A stretch of DNA of 45,063 nt from SZUA-448 sp045593785 (GCA_045593785.1 JAZNXH010000154.1:1-45063); one strand, 5' to 3'. Counted from the first letter of the stretch, positions 29,439 through 39,577 are shown. Made by a program: numbers and translations. Notes: a model not told the origin generated them from the letters alone.

Positions 29439-32006
29439 ATGAGTATTTTTACAAAGATATTTGGTACACATAGTGAACACGAATTAAAACGGATTAAACC
29501 GAGAGTAGAACGAATCGAGGCGATGGAGCCGAAGTTCGAAGCATATACGGATGAAGAACTTTGTGCAATGACAAGTGAATTCCGGGTTCGTCTGGAAAAG
29601 GGAGAGACTTTGGATGACCTGTTGGAAGAAGCATTTGCGGTAGTGCGCGAGGCGGCAAAGAGAGCCCTGCATCAGCGTGCGTTTAAGACGCAGCTGACCG
29701 GTGCGATTATCCTGCATCAGGGACGTATTGCCGAGTTGAAGACGGGTGAAGGTAAGACCCTTACTTCCGCTTTTGCCGTTTATCTGAATGCATTGGAAGG
29801 CAAAGGTGTTCATGTAGTAACCGTTAACGATTATCTTGCAAAGCGTGACTCCGAATGGATGGGACAGATCTACAAGAACCTCGGCATGACGGTGGGATGT
29901 ATCCTGAGTAATATGAGTAACGATGAACGTCGGGAGGCATATGCTTGTGACATCACCTATGGTACGAACAATGAATTTGGTTTCGACTATCTGCGTGACA
30001 ATATGGTAATGTATGAGAGCTCACTGGTTATGCGTGATCTGCATTTTGCCGTAATCGACGAAGTTGACTCGATTCTCATCGATGAGGCGAGAACTCCGTT
30101 GATTATTTCCGGACAGAGCGGAAAGTCAACCAAGCTCTATGAGGTGTGTGATATTCTTGCGCGCCAGATGAAGAAGGGTACCGTCAAGGAACTGACCAAG
30201 ATGGAAACCATTATGAACATGGACTTGGAAGAGACCGGTGATTTTGTTGTCAATGAAAAAGAAAAGAATGTTGTTCTTACGGAAGAAGGTATCAAGCGTG
30301 TAGAACAGTTCTTCAATATTGAAAACTATTCCGATGCTGAGCATCTGGATATCCAGCACAATATTATTCTTGCACTGCGTGCGAATTATCTGATGTTTAA
30401 GGATAAGGATTATGTGGTAAAAGATGATGAGATTATCATCGTAGATGACTTTACCGGACGTCTGATGCCGGGAAGACGCTACTCGGATGGTCTGCATCAG
30501 GCAATCGAAGCGAAGGAACATGTAAAGGTTAAGAGAGAAAGCTGTACGCTGGCAACGATTACTTTCCAGAATTTCTTTAATAAGTACACGAAGAAGTGTG
30601 GTATGACCGGTACGGCATTGACCGAAGAGAAAGAATTCCGTGACATCTACGGTATGGACGTTATCGAGGTTCCGACGAACCGCCCGGTAGCAAGACAGGA
30701 CCTGAACGATGTTGTATATAAGACACACAGAGAGAAAATCAATGCAATTGTAGATGAGGTTGTAAGAGCACATGCGACCGGGCAGCCGGTACTGGTTGGT
30801 ACGATTACCATTGAGGCTTCCGAAGAACTGAGTATGATGCTCAAGAAGCGTGGGGTACCGCATAAGGTGTTGAACGCGAAGTATCATGAACTGGAAGCGG
30901 AGATTGTAGCTGATGCAGGTCAGAAAGGTGCGGTTACCATTGCGACGAACATGGCAGGTCGTGGTACAGATATTAAGCTGGGTGACGGAGTAACTGAACT
31001 TGGCGGTCTTAAAATCATCGGTACGGAACGTCACGAATCCAGACGTATTGACAATCAGTTGCGTGGTCGTTCCGGACGTCAGGGTGATCCGGGTGAATCC
31101 CGTTTCTATATTTCCCTGGAAGATGACGTTATGCGTCTGTTTGGTTCCGAACGTATGATAACGGTATTCCAGTCGCTTGGTATGGAAGAAGGACAGCAGA
31201 TCGAACATAAGATGCTGAACAATGCCATCGAACGTGCGCAGAAAAAGATTGAGAACAACAACTATGCGATTCGTAAGAATCTTCTTGAATACGATCAGGT
31301 TAAGAATGAACAGCGTGAAGTCATTTATGGAGAACGTCGCCGCGTGCTCAGTGGTGAGAGTATGCGTGATACCATCTTTAAGATGATCAATGATACCGTA
31401 GAAGGCATTGTGAATGTACACATCGGTGATGATCAGGAGCCGGCAGAGTGGGATATGGAAAGCCTGAACGCAATGTTGACACCAATCTTTCCGTTTGCAC
31501 CTGTCATCTTAAACGATGAGCAGATGAAGACCTATAAGAAAAATAACCTGATTCAGTTCCTGAAGGAAAAAGCGGTTAAGACTTATGAGGCCAAGGAAGC
31601 AGAATTCCCGGAGAAGGAAGCATTGCGTGAGGTGGAACGTATCATCTTACTCCGTGTTATTGACCGGAAATGGCTACAGCACATCGATGATATGGAACAG
31701 CTCCTGCAGGGTATTCATTTACAGTCGTTCGCACAGCGCAATCCGGTGGTAGAGTACCGTATTCAGGGCTTTGAAATGTTTGACGGTATGATTGATGCGA
31801 TTTCCGAAGATGTAGTGAAGTCCTTGATGCATGTGCGTATTGAACAGAAACTGGAACGTGAGCAGGTAGCTAAGGTTACCGGTACGAACAAGGATGATAC
31901 CCTTGCCAATGCACCGAAGAAGCGTGAGACGGATAAGGTATATCCGAATGATCCGTGCCCATGCGGATCGGGCAAGAAGTATAAACAGTGTTGCGGCAGA
32001 AACTGA
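29439..32006 (+). CDS. secA: Preprotein translocase ATPase SecA
   Basis: SecA is the motor that drives unfolded preproteins through SecYEG. The 855 residues show the family order: nucleotide-binding domain 1 with Walker A AELKTGEGKT and the DEAD-type box VIDEVDSILIDEARTPL, the preprotein cross-linking domain, domain 2 with NMAGRGTDIKLG and RQGDPGESRFY, the helical wing and scaffold, and a C-terminal zinc SEC-C motif (CPCGSGKKYKQCC) for SecB or ribosome contact. I choose the ATG at 29439 because the protein then begins MSIFTKIFG as in relatives; its ribosome-binding site (AGCAGG) is weak. It would export the lipoproteins in this window and the candidate pheromone. Confidence 0.97.
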   Translation: MSIFTKIFGTHSEHELKRIKPRVERIEAMEPKFEAYTDEELCAMTSEFRVRLEKGETLDDLLEEAFAVVREAAKRALHQRAFKTQLTGAIILHQGRIAELKTGEGKTLTSAFAVYLNALEGKGVHVVTVNDYLAKRDSEWMGQIYKNLGMTVGCILSNMSNDERREAYACDITYGTNNEFGFDYLRDNMVMYESSLVMRDLHFAVIDEVDSILIDEARTPLIISGQSGKSTKLYEVCDILARQMKKGTVKELTKMETIMNMDLEETGDFVVNEKEKNVVLTEEGIKRVEQFFNIENYSDAEHLDIQHNIILALRANYLMFKDKDYVVKDDEIIIVDDFTGRLMPGRRYSDGLHQAIEAKEHVKVKRESCTLATITFQNFFNKYTKKCGMTGTALTEEKEFRDIYGMDVIEVPTNRPVARQDLNDVVYKTHREKINAIVDEVVRAHATGQPVLVGTITIEASEELSMMLKKRGVPHKVLNAKYHELEAEIVADAGQKGAVTIATNMAGRGTDIKLGDGVTELGGLKIIGTERHESRRIDNQLRGRSGRQGDPGESRFYISLEDDVMRLFGSERMITVFQSLGMEEGQQIEHKMLNNAIERAQKKIENNNYAIRKNLLEYDQVKNEQREVIYGERRRVLSGESMRDTIFKMINDTVEGIVNVHIGDDQEPAEWDMESLNAMLTPIFPFAPVILNDEQMKTYKKNNLIQFLKEKAVKTYEAKEAEFPEKEALREVERIILLRVIDRKWLQHIDDMEQLLQGIHLQSFAQRNPVVEYRIQGFEMFDGMIDAISEDVVKSLMHVRIEQKLEREQVAKVTGTNKDDTLANAPKKRETDKVYPNDPCPCGSGKKYKQCCGRN

Positions 32007-32142
32007 TTCCGCCGTATATATTGATGATGTTTAGTATGCCGGGAGCAGGATTGCGTTGAATTGTACGCATGTTGTATGTGTTTCCGCTAATATACATTGA
32101 GATGAAAAAGAATGATAATGGTAAATGAAGGGAAGTGATTAA

Positions 32143-33262
32143 GTGGTTGAATTAGATCAGATCAAGTACACACTTGGAACCTATGAAAAACCGCTGCTTG
32201 AAGTGGGGGATTCACTTTGACCTCGCTAACAAGAAGCTGAGAGTCGAAGAAATTGAAGGTATCATGGAAGAGCCGAACTTTTGGGACAATACCGAGAAGT
32301 CGCAGGCATACATGAAAGAATTGAAAAATCTCAAGGATACCATTGCAGAGTATCAGGAATTGGAGCAGGGATATGAAGATATCCAGACATTGCTCGAGAT
32401 GGGATACGAGGAAGAAGATCCTCAGATGGTAGGAGAGATTCAGGAGGAATTGGACTGCTTTGTTGAGAAGTTTGAGTCATTACGCCTGAAGACCCTCTTA
32501 TGTGACGAATATGACAAAGAAAATGCGATTCTGACCCTGCATGCAGGTGCAGGCGGAACTGAGAGCTGTGATTGGGCAGGCATGCTTTGTCGTATGTATC
32601 AGCGTTGGGCAGATAAGAAGGGATTCAGTGTGGAAACGCTGGACTTCCTGGAAGGTGAAGAAGCCGGAATCAAATCCGTAACCCTGCAAATCAATGGTGA
32701 CAATGCATACGGTTACTTGAAGTCTGAGAGAGGCGTACATCGTCTCGTGCGCATCTCACCGTTCAATGCTGCAGGTAAGCGCCAGACCTCATTCGTATCC
32801 TGCGATGTTATGCCGGATATTGAACAGGATCTGGATATTGAAGTTGCAGATGAAGACATCCGTATTGATGTGTTCCGTTCCAGTGGTGCCGGTGGTCAGA
32901 AGGTAAATAAGACCTCGTCTGCAATCCGTATTACCCACTTTCCGACCGGAATCGTAGTACAATGTCAGAATGAACGTTCCCAGTATCAGAACAAAGATAA
33001 AGCGATGCAGATGTTAAAGGCAAAACTGTATCTGCTTCGTGAAGAAGAGAATCGGAGCAAAGAGTCCGGAATTCGTGGCGAAGTAAAAGAAATCAATTTT
33101 GGTAGTCAGATTCGTTCTTATGTATTACAGCCCTACACAATGGTAAAGGATGTCCGTACCAATGCAGAAGTGGCAAATGCCGGTAGTGTATTGGATGGTA
33201 ATATCGATCCGTTTATCAATGCATATCTGAAATGGATTCATACAAAACCGGTGGAAGAGTAA
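32143..33262 (+). CDS. prfB: Peptide chain release factor 2 (RF2), programmed +1 frameshift
   Basis: RF2 reads UAA and UGA. Translation starts at GTG 32143 and runs 25 codons to an in-frame TGA (32218-32220). The site is CTT-TGA-C, the classic RF2 shift point, with a GTGGGGG Shine-Dalgarno-like stimulator just upstream. When RF2 is scarce the ribosome slips +1, skips T32218 and continues with GAC to 33262, giving a 372-residue protein. The main frame has the RF2 order with the GGQ motif in RSSGAGGQKVNKTSSAIR. The gene is thus self-regulated by its own product. No strong promoter is evident in the 136 bases after secA. Confidence 0.96.
32215..32220 (+). promoter_or_regulatory. Programmed +1 frameshift site of prfB
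   Basis: CTT TGA followed by C, with G-rich GTGGGGG (about 32203-32209) a few bases upstream to act as internal Shine-Dalgarno. It joins the 25-codon 5' frame to the main frame. Confidence 0.95.
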
Positions 33263-33301
33263 CGAAAAGAAAGTATTTTGCAACAGGAAAGGATGGTAAG
33301 A

Positions 33302-33778
33302 ATGGCAGTCGAGACTTGTTTGGTGTTTATGATGAACGGTTCGCTTTATGCAGTTGATGTGGCACTTGCGGGATCAGTAGAGAGCGAAGCAAAGATACAG
33401 TGGATGCCGGGAATTCCGTCCTGTCTGCTGGGTGTGACGATGATTCGTGACGAGGTAGTACCGGTTGTTGGTCTTCGCAGCCATTTCAATCTTCCGCCAT
33501 TGCCGGCCGGAGAACCGTATAATATTATTATCGGAAATTTAGACGGGAATATGGTAGCTTATCAGGTCGATACGATTCACTGTATTACTGGTTTGGAATT
33601 TGATGAATCCAGTATGGCTCCGCTGATGTTGCGTTCTACGACGGGTTGCGTGGAGAAAGTAACGATGCTTGATAATCAGGTTGTTGTCATGATCAATCTC
33701 ATGAGTATCCTGTCGGCAGAAGAAAAGAAAGCGATATCCGACTTTATCGAAACGTTAAAGGAAACAAAAGAGGAATAA
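33302..33778 (+). CDS. CheW-like chemotaxis coupling protein
   Basis: The 158 residues form a single CheW domain, which couples chemoreceptors to the kinase CheA. Visible features are the opening strand CLVFMMNGSLYAVDV, the WMPGIPSCLLGVTMIRDEVVPVVGLR segment typical of CheW, and NQVVVMINLMSIL. It is alone, away from other chemotaxis genes, so it could be an accessory coupling protein or a CheV-like remnant without a receiver domain. Starts at 33293 (MVRM) and 33302 (MAVE) are both possible; the latter has AAAGG 9 bases upstream. A strong terminator follows. Confidence 0.87.
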   Translation: MAVETCLVFMMNGSLYAVDVALAGSVESEAKIQWMPGIPSCLLGVTMIRDEVVPVVGLRSHFNLPPLPAGEPYNIIIGNLDGNMVAYQVDTIHCITGLEFDESSMAPLMLRSTTGCVEKVTMLDNQVVVMINLMSILSAEEKKAISDFIETLKETKEE

Positions 33779-33794
33779 AGGAAATGTAAGAATG

Positions 33795-33830
33795 AAAAAC
33801 CGTTTTGCAACTGTGCAAAACGGTTTTTTT
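33795..33830. terminator. Bidirectional terminator between the CheW-like and HD-domain genes
   Basis: AAAAACCGTTTTGCA-ACTG-TGCAAAACGGTTTTT with T-runs on both strands; it serves the two convergent genes. Confidence 0.93.
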
Positions 33831-34408
33831 TAACGTAATTCGTCTAATGTGAGAGAGTAGGACGGCAGGAAGTCCTTGATGAACTCGTCTACTTCTTCCA
33901 GATGCATCTCGTCTATACTTTGCTTCAGGGTTGTCTGGGCACTGGTGAACTCTGTGTTACCGGTCTTAGCTTCTTCGATACATTTAATCAAAGCAGAGAG
34001 CTTGTCTGCGGCTTTTACCAGCCGGTGCAGATAAGCTTCTGTTTCATCCGGGAAGAAGATGTCAAAGTAGTCTGCCTGCATATCTTCCGGTAAGAGGGAG
34101 AGCAGATTGCGTGCGGCAGTATCTTCGATATCTTTAAAGGCTTTTTTTATCTCGGGGTTGTAATATTTAATCGGGGTCGGCATATCGCCGGTCAGAATCT
34201 CAGTGGAATCATGATAGAGACCAATCAGCGCGGCTTTTTCAGCATTCAGCGACTTGCCGAAACGGCGGTTGCCGATTACGGCAAGAGCGTGGGCAAGCAT
34301 GCTGACTTCAAGAGAATGCTCGCTGATGTTTTCCGGGATGGAATTGCGCATCAGAGCCCAGCGTTCAATGTATTTCATACGTGACATCATTGCAAAAAAG
34401 TGGTGCAT
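33830..34408 (-). CDS. HD-domain 5'-deoxynucleotidase, YfbR-like
   Basis: The 192 residues carry an HD-type metal phosphohydrolase core: the first His in ISEHSLEVSMLAHALAV, the HD pair in LIGLYHDSTEILTGDMPTPIKY, and a downstream Asp in LVKAADKLSALIKC. This pattern matches YfbR, which removes phosphate from deoxyribonucleoside 5'-monophosphates in thymidylate salvage. The start at 34408 has AAGAAGG 6 bases upstream; an earlier in-frame ATG at 34435 has none. It is the last gene after uvrB and uvrA on the same strand, 75 bases from uvrA, so it may share the SOS transcript. Confidence 0.88.
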   Translation of the reverse strand: MHHFFAMMSRMKYIERWALMRNSIPENISEHSLEVSMLAHALAVIGNRRFGKSLNAEKAALIGLYHDSTEILTGDMPTPIKYYNPEIKKAFKDIEDTAARNLLSLLPEDMQADYFDIFFPDETEAYLHRLVKAADKLSALIKCIEEAKTGNTEFTSAQTTLKQSIDEMHLEEVDEFIKDFLPSYSLTLDELR

Positions 34409-34482
34409 AGAATACCTTCTTTCGTGAATGTTCAAACAAGTTGTTGGTTAAGGTAACGGGAGAATTATCTGAAACAGGGTTG

Positions 34483-37326
34483 TTAGTGTTTCTCCTCTAA
34501 ATATGGCTTCAGATATTTGCCGGTATAGGACTGTTCGCATTGGACAATTTCTTCCGGTGTGCCGCTTGCGATAACGGTACCGCCGCGATCGCCGCCTTCC
34601 GGTCCGATATCGATGATATAATCAGCGGTCTTAATGACGTCAAGGTTATGTTCAATGACGATGACGGTGTTGCCGCCTTCAGCGAGGCGCCTTAACATCT
34701 CGACGAGTTTGTGGATATCGGCAAAGTGCAGACCGGTGGTCGGCTCATCTAAGATGTAGATGGTTTTGCCGGTACTGCGTCGGGACAACTCGGTTGCCAG
34801 CTTAATACGCTGTGCTTCGCCACCGGAAAGGGCGGTAGAAGGGTGACCGAGTTTCAGATAGCAGAGCCCGACATCGTTCATGGTCTCAATCTTCTTGCGG
34901 ATGGACGGAATCGGCTCGAAGAAACGTACTGCCTCTTCGATTGTCATATCCAGAACATCATAAATGTTCTTACCTTTATAGAGAACGTCGAGAGTCTCGC
35001 GGTTGTAACGACGTCCGCCACAGACTTCACAAGGCACATAGACATCCGGTAAGAAATTCATCTCTATCTTGATAATGCCATCACCGCTGCAGGCTTCGCA
35101 ACGACCGCCCTTAATGTTGAAACTGAACCGCCCCTTATTGTAGCCTTTCATCTTCGCGTCCGGCGTGGAAGCGAACAAATCACGAATCTGGTCGAAGACA
35201 CCGGTATAGGTGGCAGGGTTCGAGCGAGGGGTACGTCCAATCGGCGACTGGTCGATGTTAATTACTTTATCAAGCTGTTCTATACCGAGAATATCCTTGT
35301 GTTTGCCCGGCAGCGTATGTGCACGGTTCAGGTCACGTGCAAGACGCTTGTATAAAATCTCGTTAATCAGAGAAGATTTACCGGAGCCGGATACACCCGT
35401 GATACAGGTAAATACTCCGAGCGGAATCTCTACATCAATGTTCTTGAGGTTGTTCTGTTCTGCACCAAGAATCTTGAGGTAACCGGTCGGCTTTTTACGT
35501 TCCTCCGGTACCGGGATGAACTTACGTCTTGCAAGATAATCACCGGTCAGTGACTTCGGGCAGCTGATAATGTCTTCGATGCTTCCCTGGGCTACCAGTT
35601 CGCCGCCGAGTTCACCGGCTCCGGGACCAATGTCAATAATGTGGTCGGCAGCACGCATCGTATCCTCATCGTGTTCCACGACAATCAGGGTATTGCCTAA
35701 GTCTTTCAGGTGTTTCAGGGTGGCAATTAATTTGTCGTTGTCACGCTGGTGCAGACCGATACTGGGCTCGTCTAAGATGTAGGAAACGCCGACCAGACCG
35801 GAACCAATCTGGGTCGCCAGACGGATACGTTGTGACTCACCGCCGGAGAGAGATGCTGCATAACGGGAAAGCGTCAGGTAATCCAGTCCTACGGATACAA
35901 GGAATCCGAGACGGGCGTTAATTTCCTTCAATACCAAAGCACCGATTTTCTCCTGCATCGGGGTGAGCTTCAGCCCCAGCATGAAATCCTGCAGAACACG
36001 AATCGGGAAGTCCGTAATCTCGGCAATGTTTTTGTCGCCTACAGTAACTGCCAGGGCTTCTTTACGCAGACGTTTGCCGTTACAGCACTTACAAGGTGTC
36101 GTGGTCATGAAGGATTCGTATTCCTGTTTCATGGTCTCAGAACCGGTCTCACGGTAGCGACGCTCTACGTTACGGATCAAACCTTCAAAAGCAATGTCAT
36201 ATACGCCGACGCCGCGCTGGCTCTTATAGTGTACATCAACCTTGTGGCCATTCGTTCCGTGAATGATGACTTCCTGCGCTTTGTCAGAAAGCTGGTTGAA
36301 CGGGGTGTCCAGACTGAAATTGTATTCCTTGGCAAGTGCCTCGAGGGTACAGTGAGTGAAGCTTCCGGCTTCCGTAGAGGAGGCCCAGCCGGTCACAATG
36401 ATGGCACCGTCGTTCAGAGATATACTCTTATCCGGAATCATGAGGTCCACAGAAAATTCCATCTTGTTGCCAAGACCGTGACACTCGGGGCAGGCACCGA
36501 AGGGATTGTTGAAAGAGAAACTTCGAGGTTCCAATTCTTCGATGCTGATACCGCAGTCCGGACAGGAAAAACTCTGACTGAACAGGAGCTGTTCGCCGTC
36601 GATGACATCCACGAGAAGTAAGCCTTCGGCAAGCTTCAGGACAGTTTCCACTGAGTCTGTAAGACGCCGCTCGATGCCCGGCTTTACCACGAGACGGTCT
36701 ACAATAATCTCGATATTATGCTTGATGTTCTTATCTAACTTAATCTCTTCGGACAGGTCATACAGATGACCGTCTACCACGGCACGTACATAACCGCTTC
36801 GTTTTGCATGATCGAAGAGCTTGGTGTGCTCACCTTTGCGTCCGCGGACAACCGGAGCAAGTAGCTGGATACGGGTACCTTCTGCTAATGCCATAATCTC
36901 ATCTACCATCTGGTCAACGGACTGGCGGCGGATCTCTTTGCCGCATTCCGGACAGTGCGGGGTACCGATGCGGGCATAGAGAAGACGCAGATAGTCGTAA
37001 ATCTCAGTAACAGTACCTACCGTGGAACGTGGATTGCGGTTGGTAGACTTCTGGTCGATGGAGATGGCAGGGGACAAACCTTCGATACTGTCCACATTCG
37101 GTTTTTCCATCTGACCGAGGAACTGACGTGCATAGGAGGAGAGCGATTCCATGTAACGGCGCTGTCCTTCTGCGTAAATCGTATCAAATGCAAGAGAGGA
37201 TTTGCCGGAACCGGACAGACCGGTCAATACGACAAATTCGTCTCTTGGGATGTCAATGTTGATGCCTTTTAGGTTGTGTTCGCGGGCTCCGCGAATCTTG
37301 ATATAGTTTTTCTTTTCGGTAGACAT
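34483..37326 (-). CDS. uvrA: Excinuclease ABC subunit A (UvrA)
   Basis: UvrA is the damage-sensing ATPase of nucleotide excision repair. The 947 residues contain two ABC ATPase modules: Walker A GLSGSGKSSLAFDT near the start and GVSGSGKSSL near residue 640, signature sequences LSGGESQRIRLATQ and LSGGEAQRIKLATE, and Walker B ILDEPSIGLH and ILDEPTTGLH. Zinc-binding CxxC pairs are present (CPECGKEI, CPDCG/CPECHG, and CEACSGDG/CEVCGGRR), as is the damage-binding insert. It follows uvrB after 76 bases that contain an inverted repeat (TGAGAAT/ATTCTCA, about 37340-37361). The unit is likely under LexA control through the site upstream of uvrB. Confidence 0.98.
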   Translation of the reverse strand: MSTEKKNYIKIRGAREHNLKGINIDIPRDEFVVLTGLSGSGKSSLAFDTIYAEGQRRYMESLSSYARQFLGQMEKPNVDSIEGLSPAISIDQKSTNRNPRSTVGTVTEIYDYLRLLYARIGTPHCPECGKEIRRQSVDQMVDEIMALAEGTRIQLLAPVVRGRKGEHTKLFDHAKRSGYVRAVVDGHLYDLSEEIKLDKNIKHNIEIIVDRLVVKPGIERRLTDSVETVLKLAEGLLLVDVIDGEQLLFSQSFSCPDCGISIEELEPRSFSFNNPFGACPECHGLGNKMEFSVDLMIPDKSISLNDGAIIVTGWASSTEAGSFTHCTLEALAKEYNFSLDTPFNQLSDKAQEVIIHGTNGHKVDVHYKSQRGVGVYDIAFEGLIRNVERRYRETGSETMKQEYESFMTTTPCKCCNGKRLRKEALAVTVGDKNIAEITDFPIRVLQDFMLGLKLTPMQEKIGALVLKEINARLGFLVSVGLDYLTLSRYAASLSGGESQRIRLATQIGSGLVGVSYILDEPSIGLHQRDNDKLIATLKHLKDLGNTLIVVEHDEDTMRAADHIIDIGPGAGELGGELVAQGSIEDIISCPKSLTGDYLARRKFIPVPEERKKPTGYLKILGAEQNNLKNIDVEIPLGVFTCITGVSGSGKSSLINEILYKRLARDLNRAHTLPGKHKDILGIEQLDKVINIDQSPIGRTPRSNPATYTGVFDQIRDLFASTPDAKMKGYNKGRFSFNIKGGRCEACSGDGIIKIEMNFLPDVYVPCEVCGGRRYNRETLDVLYKGKNIYDVLDMTIEEAVRFFEPIPSIRKKIETMNDVGLCYLKLGHPSTALSGGEAQRIKLATELSRRSTGKTIYILDEPTTGLHFADIHKLVEMLRRLAEGGNTVIVIEHNLDVIKTADYIIDIGPEGGDRGGTVIASGTPEEIVQCEQSYTGKYLKPYLEEKH

Positions 37327-37402
37327 GGTAATTCCTATTCTGAGAATACAGAAAGATTCTCAATATAAAATGGTTATAAAGGCTGTATTTATGAAAGGTA
37401 CA

Positions 37403-39400
37403 TCAGTACTCGAGTAACTGTTTTCGGACTTCTAATAATTTATCGCGCAACTGTGCTGCCTGTTCGAAGTTGAGTTCGGCAGCTGCCTTATTCATCTTCT
37501 TGGTGAGTTCCTTACCGTAAGCCTCGAGTTCCTTCTTGCTCATGGATTCGAGGTCCTTGGTCTCCTCAACAGTCGGTTCCGCTTCGACTTTTTTGGTGAT
37601 GCGGATCAGATCGCGCACCTTCTTCTGAATCGTCTGCGGGGTGATACCGTGTTCCTGATTGTACTTATCCTGAATCGCGCGGCGTCGGTTTGTCTCGTTG
37701 ATGGCGTATGCCATGGAATCTGTAATATGATCGGCGTACATGACAACGTGTCCGTCCGCGTTACGTGCGGCACGGCCGACGGTCTGGATCAGGGAAGTGG
37801 ACGAACGAAGGAAACCTTCCTTGTCCGCGTCTAAGATGGCAACCAGACTGACTTCCGGGATGTCGAGACCCTCTCGCAATAAGTTAATACCGACGAGAAC
37901 ATCAAACACATCCATACGCATATCGCGGATAATCTCGGAACGCTCCAGGGTGTCTACATCGGAGTGCAGGTACTTCACACGGATGCCGACTTCGCGAAGA
38001 TACTCGGTCAAATCTTCTGCCATGCGCTTGGTCAGGGTGGTAACAAGAACCTTCTGCTTCTTGGCAGTGACCTTCTTGATTTCAGCAAGCAGATCGTCAA
38101 TCTGTCCTTCGACCGGACGTACATCAATCGGCGGATCCAGAAGACCGGTCGGCCGGATGACCTGTTCGGTACGAAGTAACTCGTGCGATTCCTCATAAGG
38201 TCCGGGAGTTGCCGATACGAACATCATCTGGTTGATAAAACCTTCAAACTCTTCAAAATTCAGAGGGCGGTTCTCCTTGGCAGAAGGAAGGCGGAAACCA
38301 TAATCCACAAGCGAGGTCTTGCGTGCCTGGTCACCGGCGTACATGCCGCGGATCTGCGGAATCGTAATATGCGACTCGTCCACAATAATCAGAAAATCAT
38401 CCGGAAAATACTCGAGAATCGTATGCGGCGTACAGCCAAAATCATGACCTGCCATGTGCATGGAATAATTCTCAATACCGGAGCAGATGCCGGTCTCGCG
38501 CAGCATCTCAATGTCAAAGTTCGTACGCTCACTGATACGCTGTGCTTCAATCAGCTTGTCCTCGCTCTTGAAATACTTCACCTGCTCAATCATCTCATCT
38601 TCGATGTTCTGCAGGGCTTTTTTCAGTTTCTCTTCCGGTACAACATAGTGTGATGCGGGGAAGAGAAGAATATGCTCTAACTGGTTACGAATCTCGCCGG
38701 TCAGGGCGTCTACTTCTACGATACGGTCAATCTCGTCGCCGAAGTATTCGACGCGGATGACGGTATCGGTTGAGGAGATAGGAAATATCTCAACAACGTC
38801 TCCGCGAACGCGGAAGGTACCGCGCTTGAAGTCAATCTCACTACGGGTATACTGCATATCAATCAGACGACGAAGCACCGTGTCGCGTTCCTTCTCCATA
38901 CCCGGACGTAAGGACAGAGTCATGTTCTGATAGTCCACCGGGTCAGCAAGTCCGTAGATACAGGAAACACTGGCAACGATGATGACGTCGCGTCGTTCGG
39001 ACAGGGCAGCAGTAGCAGAGTGACGGAGTTTGTCTATCTCGTCGTTGATGGCACTGTCCTTCTCAATATAGGTATCAGACGAAGGGATATACGCCTCCGG
39101 CTGGTAGTAGTCATAGTAGGATACAAAATACTCAACCGCGTTCTCGGGGAAGAACTCCTTGAATTCTTCATAGAGCTGTGCGGCAAGGGTTTTGTTATGG
39201 ACGATAACAAGGGTCGGACGGTTCAGTGCCTGGATGACATTCGCCATCGTGAAGGTCTTACCGGAACCGGTGACACCGAGGAGCGTCTGGAACTGGTTGC
39301 CCTCCTGAAAGCCCTTCACCAGGTCTTGTATCGCCTGCGGCTGGTCGCCGGTCGGAGTGAATTCACTATGAAGTTTGAAGCTTTTTTGCGTATCTTGCAT
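37403..39400 (-). CDS. uvrB: Excinuclease ABC subunit B (UvrB)
   Basis: UvrB receives damaged DNA from UvrA, verifies the lesion and recruits UvrC. The 665 residues show Walker A GVTGSGKTFT, the damage-probing beta-hairpin region YYDYYQPEAYIPSSDTYIEKD, helicase motifs DESHIT and QTVGRAARN, and the C-terminal UVR domain (KELEAYGKELTKKMNKAAAE) that binds UvrC. The chosen start at 39400 (MQDTQKSF) has GGAGG 5 bases upstream; two earlier in-frame ATGs lack one. Upstream lie an extended -10 and a perfect LexA-type box. Confidence 0.98.
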   Translation of the reverse strand: MQDTQKSFKLHSEFTPTGDQPQAIQDLVKGFQEGNQFQTLLGVTGSGKTFTMANVIQALNRPTLVIVHNKTLAAQLYEEFKEFFPENAVEYFVSYYDYYQPEAYIPSSDTYIEKDSAINDEIDKLRHSATAALSERRDVIIVASVSCIYGLADPVDYQNMTLSLRPGMEKERDTVLRRLIDMQYTRSEIDFKRGTFRVRGDVVEIFPISSTDTVIRVEYFGDEIDRIVEVDALTGEIRNQLEHILLFPASHYVVPEEKLKKALQNIEDEMIEQVKYFKSEDKLIEAQRISERTNFDIEMLRETGICSGIENYSMHMAGHDFGCTPHTILEYFPDDFLIIVDESHITIPQIRGMYAGDQARKTSLVDYGFRLPSAKENRPLNFEEFEGFINQMMFVSATPGPYEESHELLRTEQVIRPTGLLDPPIDVRPVEGQIDDLLAEIKKVTAKKQKVLVTTLTKRMAEDLTEYLREVGIRVKYLHSDVDTLERSEIIRDMRMDVFDVLVGINLLREGLDIPEVSLVAILDADKEGFLRSSTSLIQTVGRAARNADGHVVMYADHITDSMAYAINETNRRRAIQDKYNQEHGITPQTIQKKVRDLIRITKKVEAEPTVEETKDLESMSKKELEAYGKELTKKMNKAAAELNFEQAAQLRDKLLEVRKQLLEY

Positions 39401-39431
39401 GAATGCCTCCACAATTTTTAACATCATAACT

Positions 39432-39471
39432 ATCATACCACAAAATTTTTAAAAGTACAGAACAAAAGTTC
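39432..39471 (-). promoter_or_regulatory. LexA (SOS) box and promoter of uvrBA
   Basis: GAAC-AAAA-GTTC (39460-39471) is a perfect Gram-positive LexA/DinR box. On the minus strand TGG-TATGAT (-10 at 39432-39437) is an extended -10. The LexA box lies over the -35 region, so the operon should be repressed until DNA damage. Confidence 0.85.
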
Positions 39472-39532
39472 GATTTTCGGAAGATTTTTTGTTTCGGGAC
39501 TAATTCAAGGAGTCGTAAGCAAAATAAAAAGA

Positions 39533-39577
39533 GCCTGAATCTTGTAATTGTGATATGTACAAGGATTCAGGCATTGT
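39533..39577. terminator. Terminator downstream of the esterase gene
   Basis: GCCTGAATC-TTGTA pairs with TACAA-(G)-GATTCAGGC (39533-39572) with one bulge; A-rich on the left and T-rich on the right. It would end the minus-strand esterase transcript. Confidence 0.82.

Noticed and set aside
30126..31421. A 431-codon open frame on the minus strand inside secA
   Set aside because: It lies wholly antisense to a well-conserved gene, its sequence shows no domain, and its openness follows from secA codon use.
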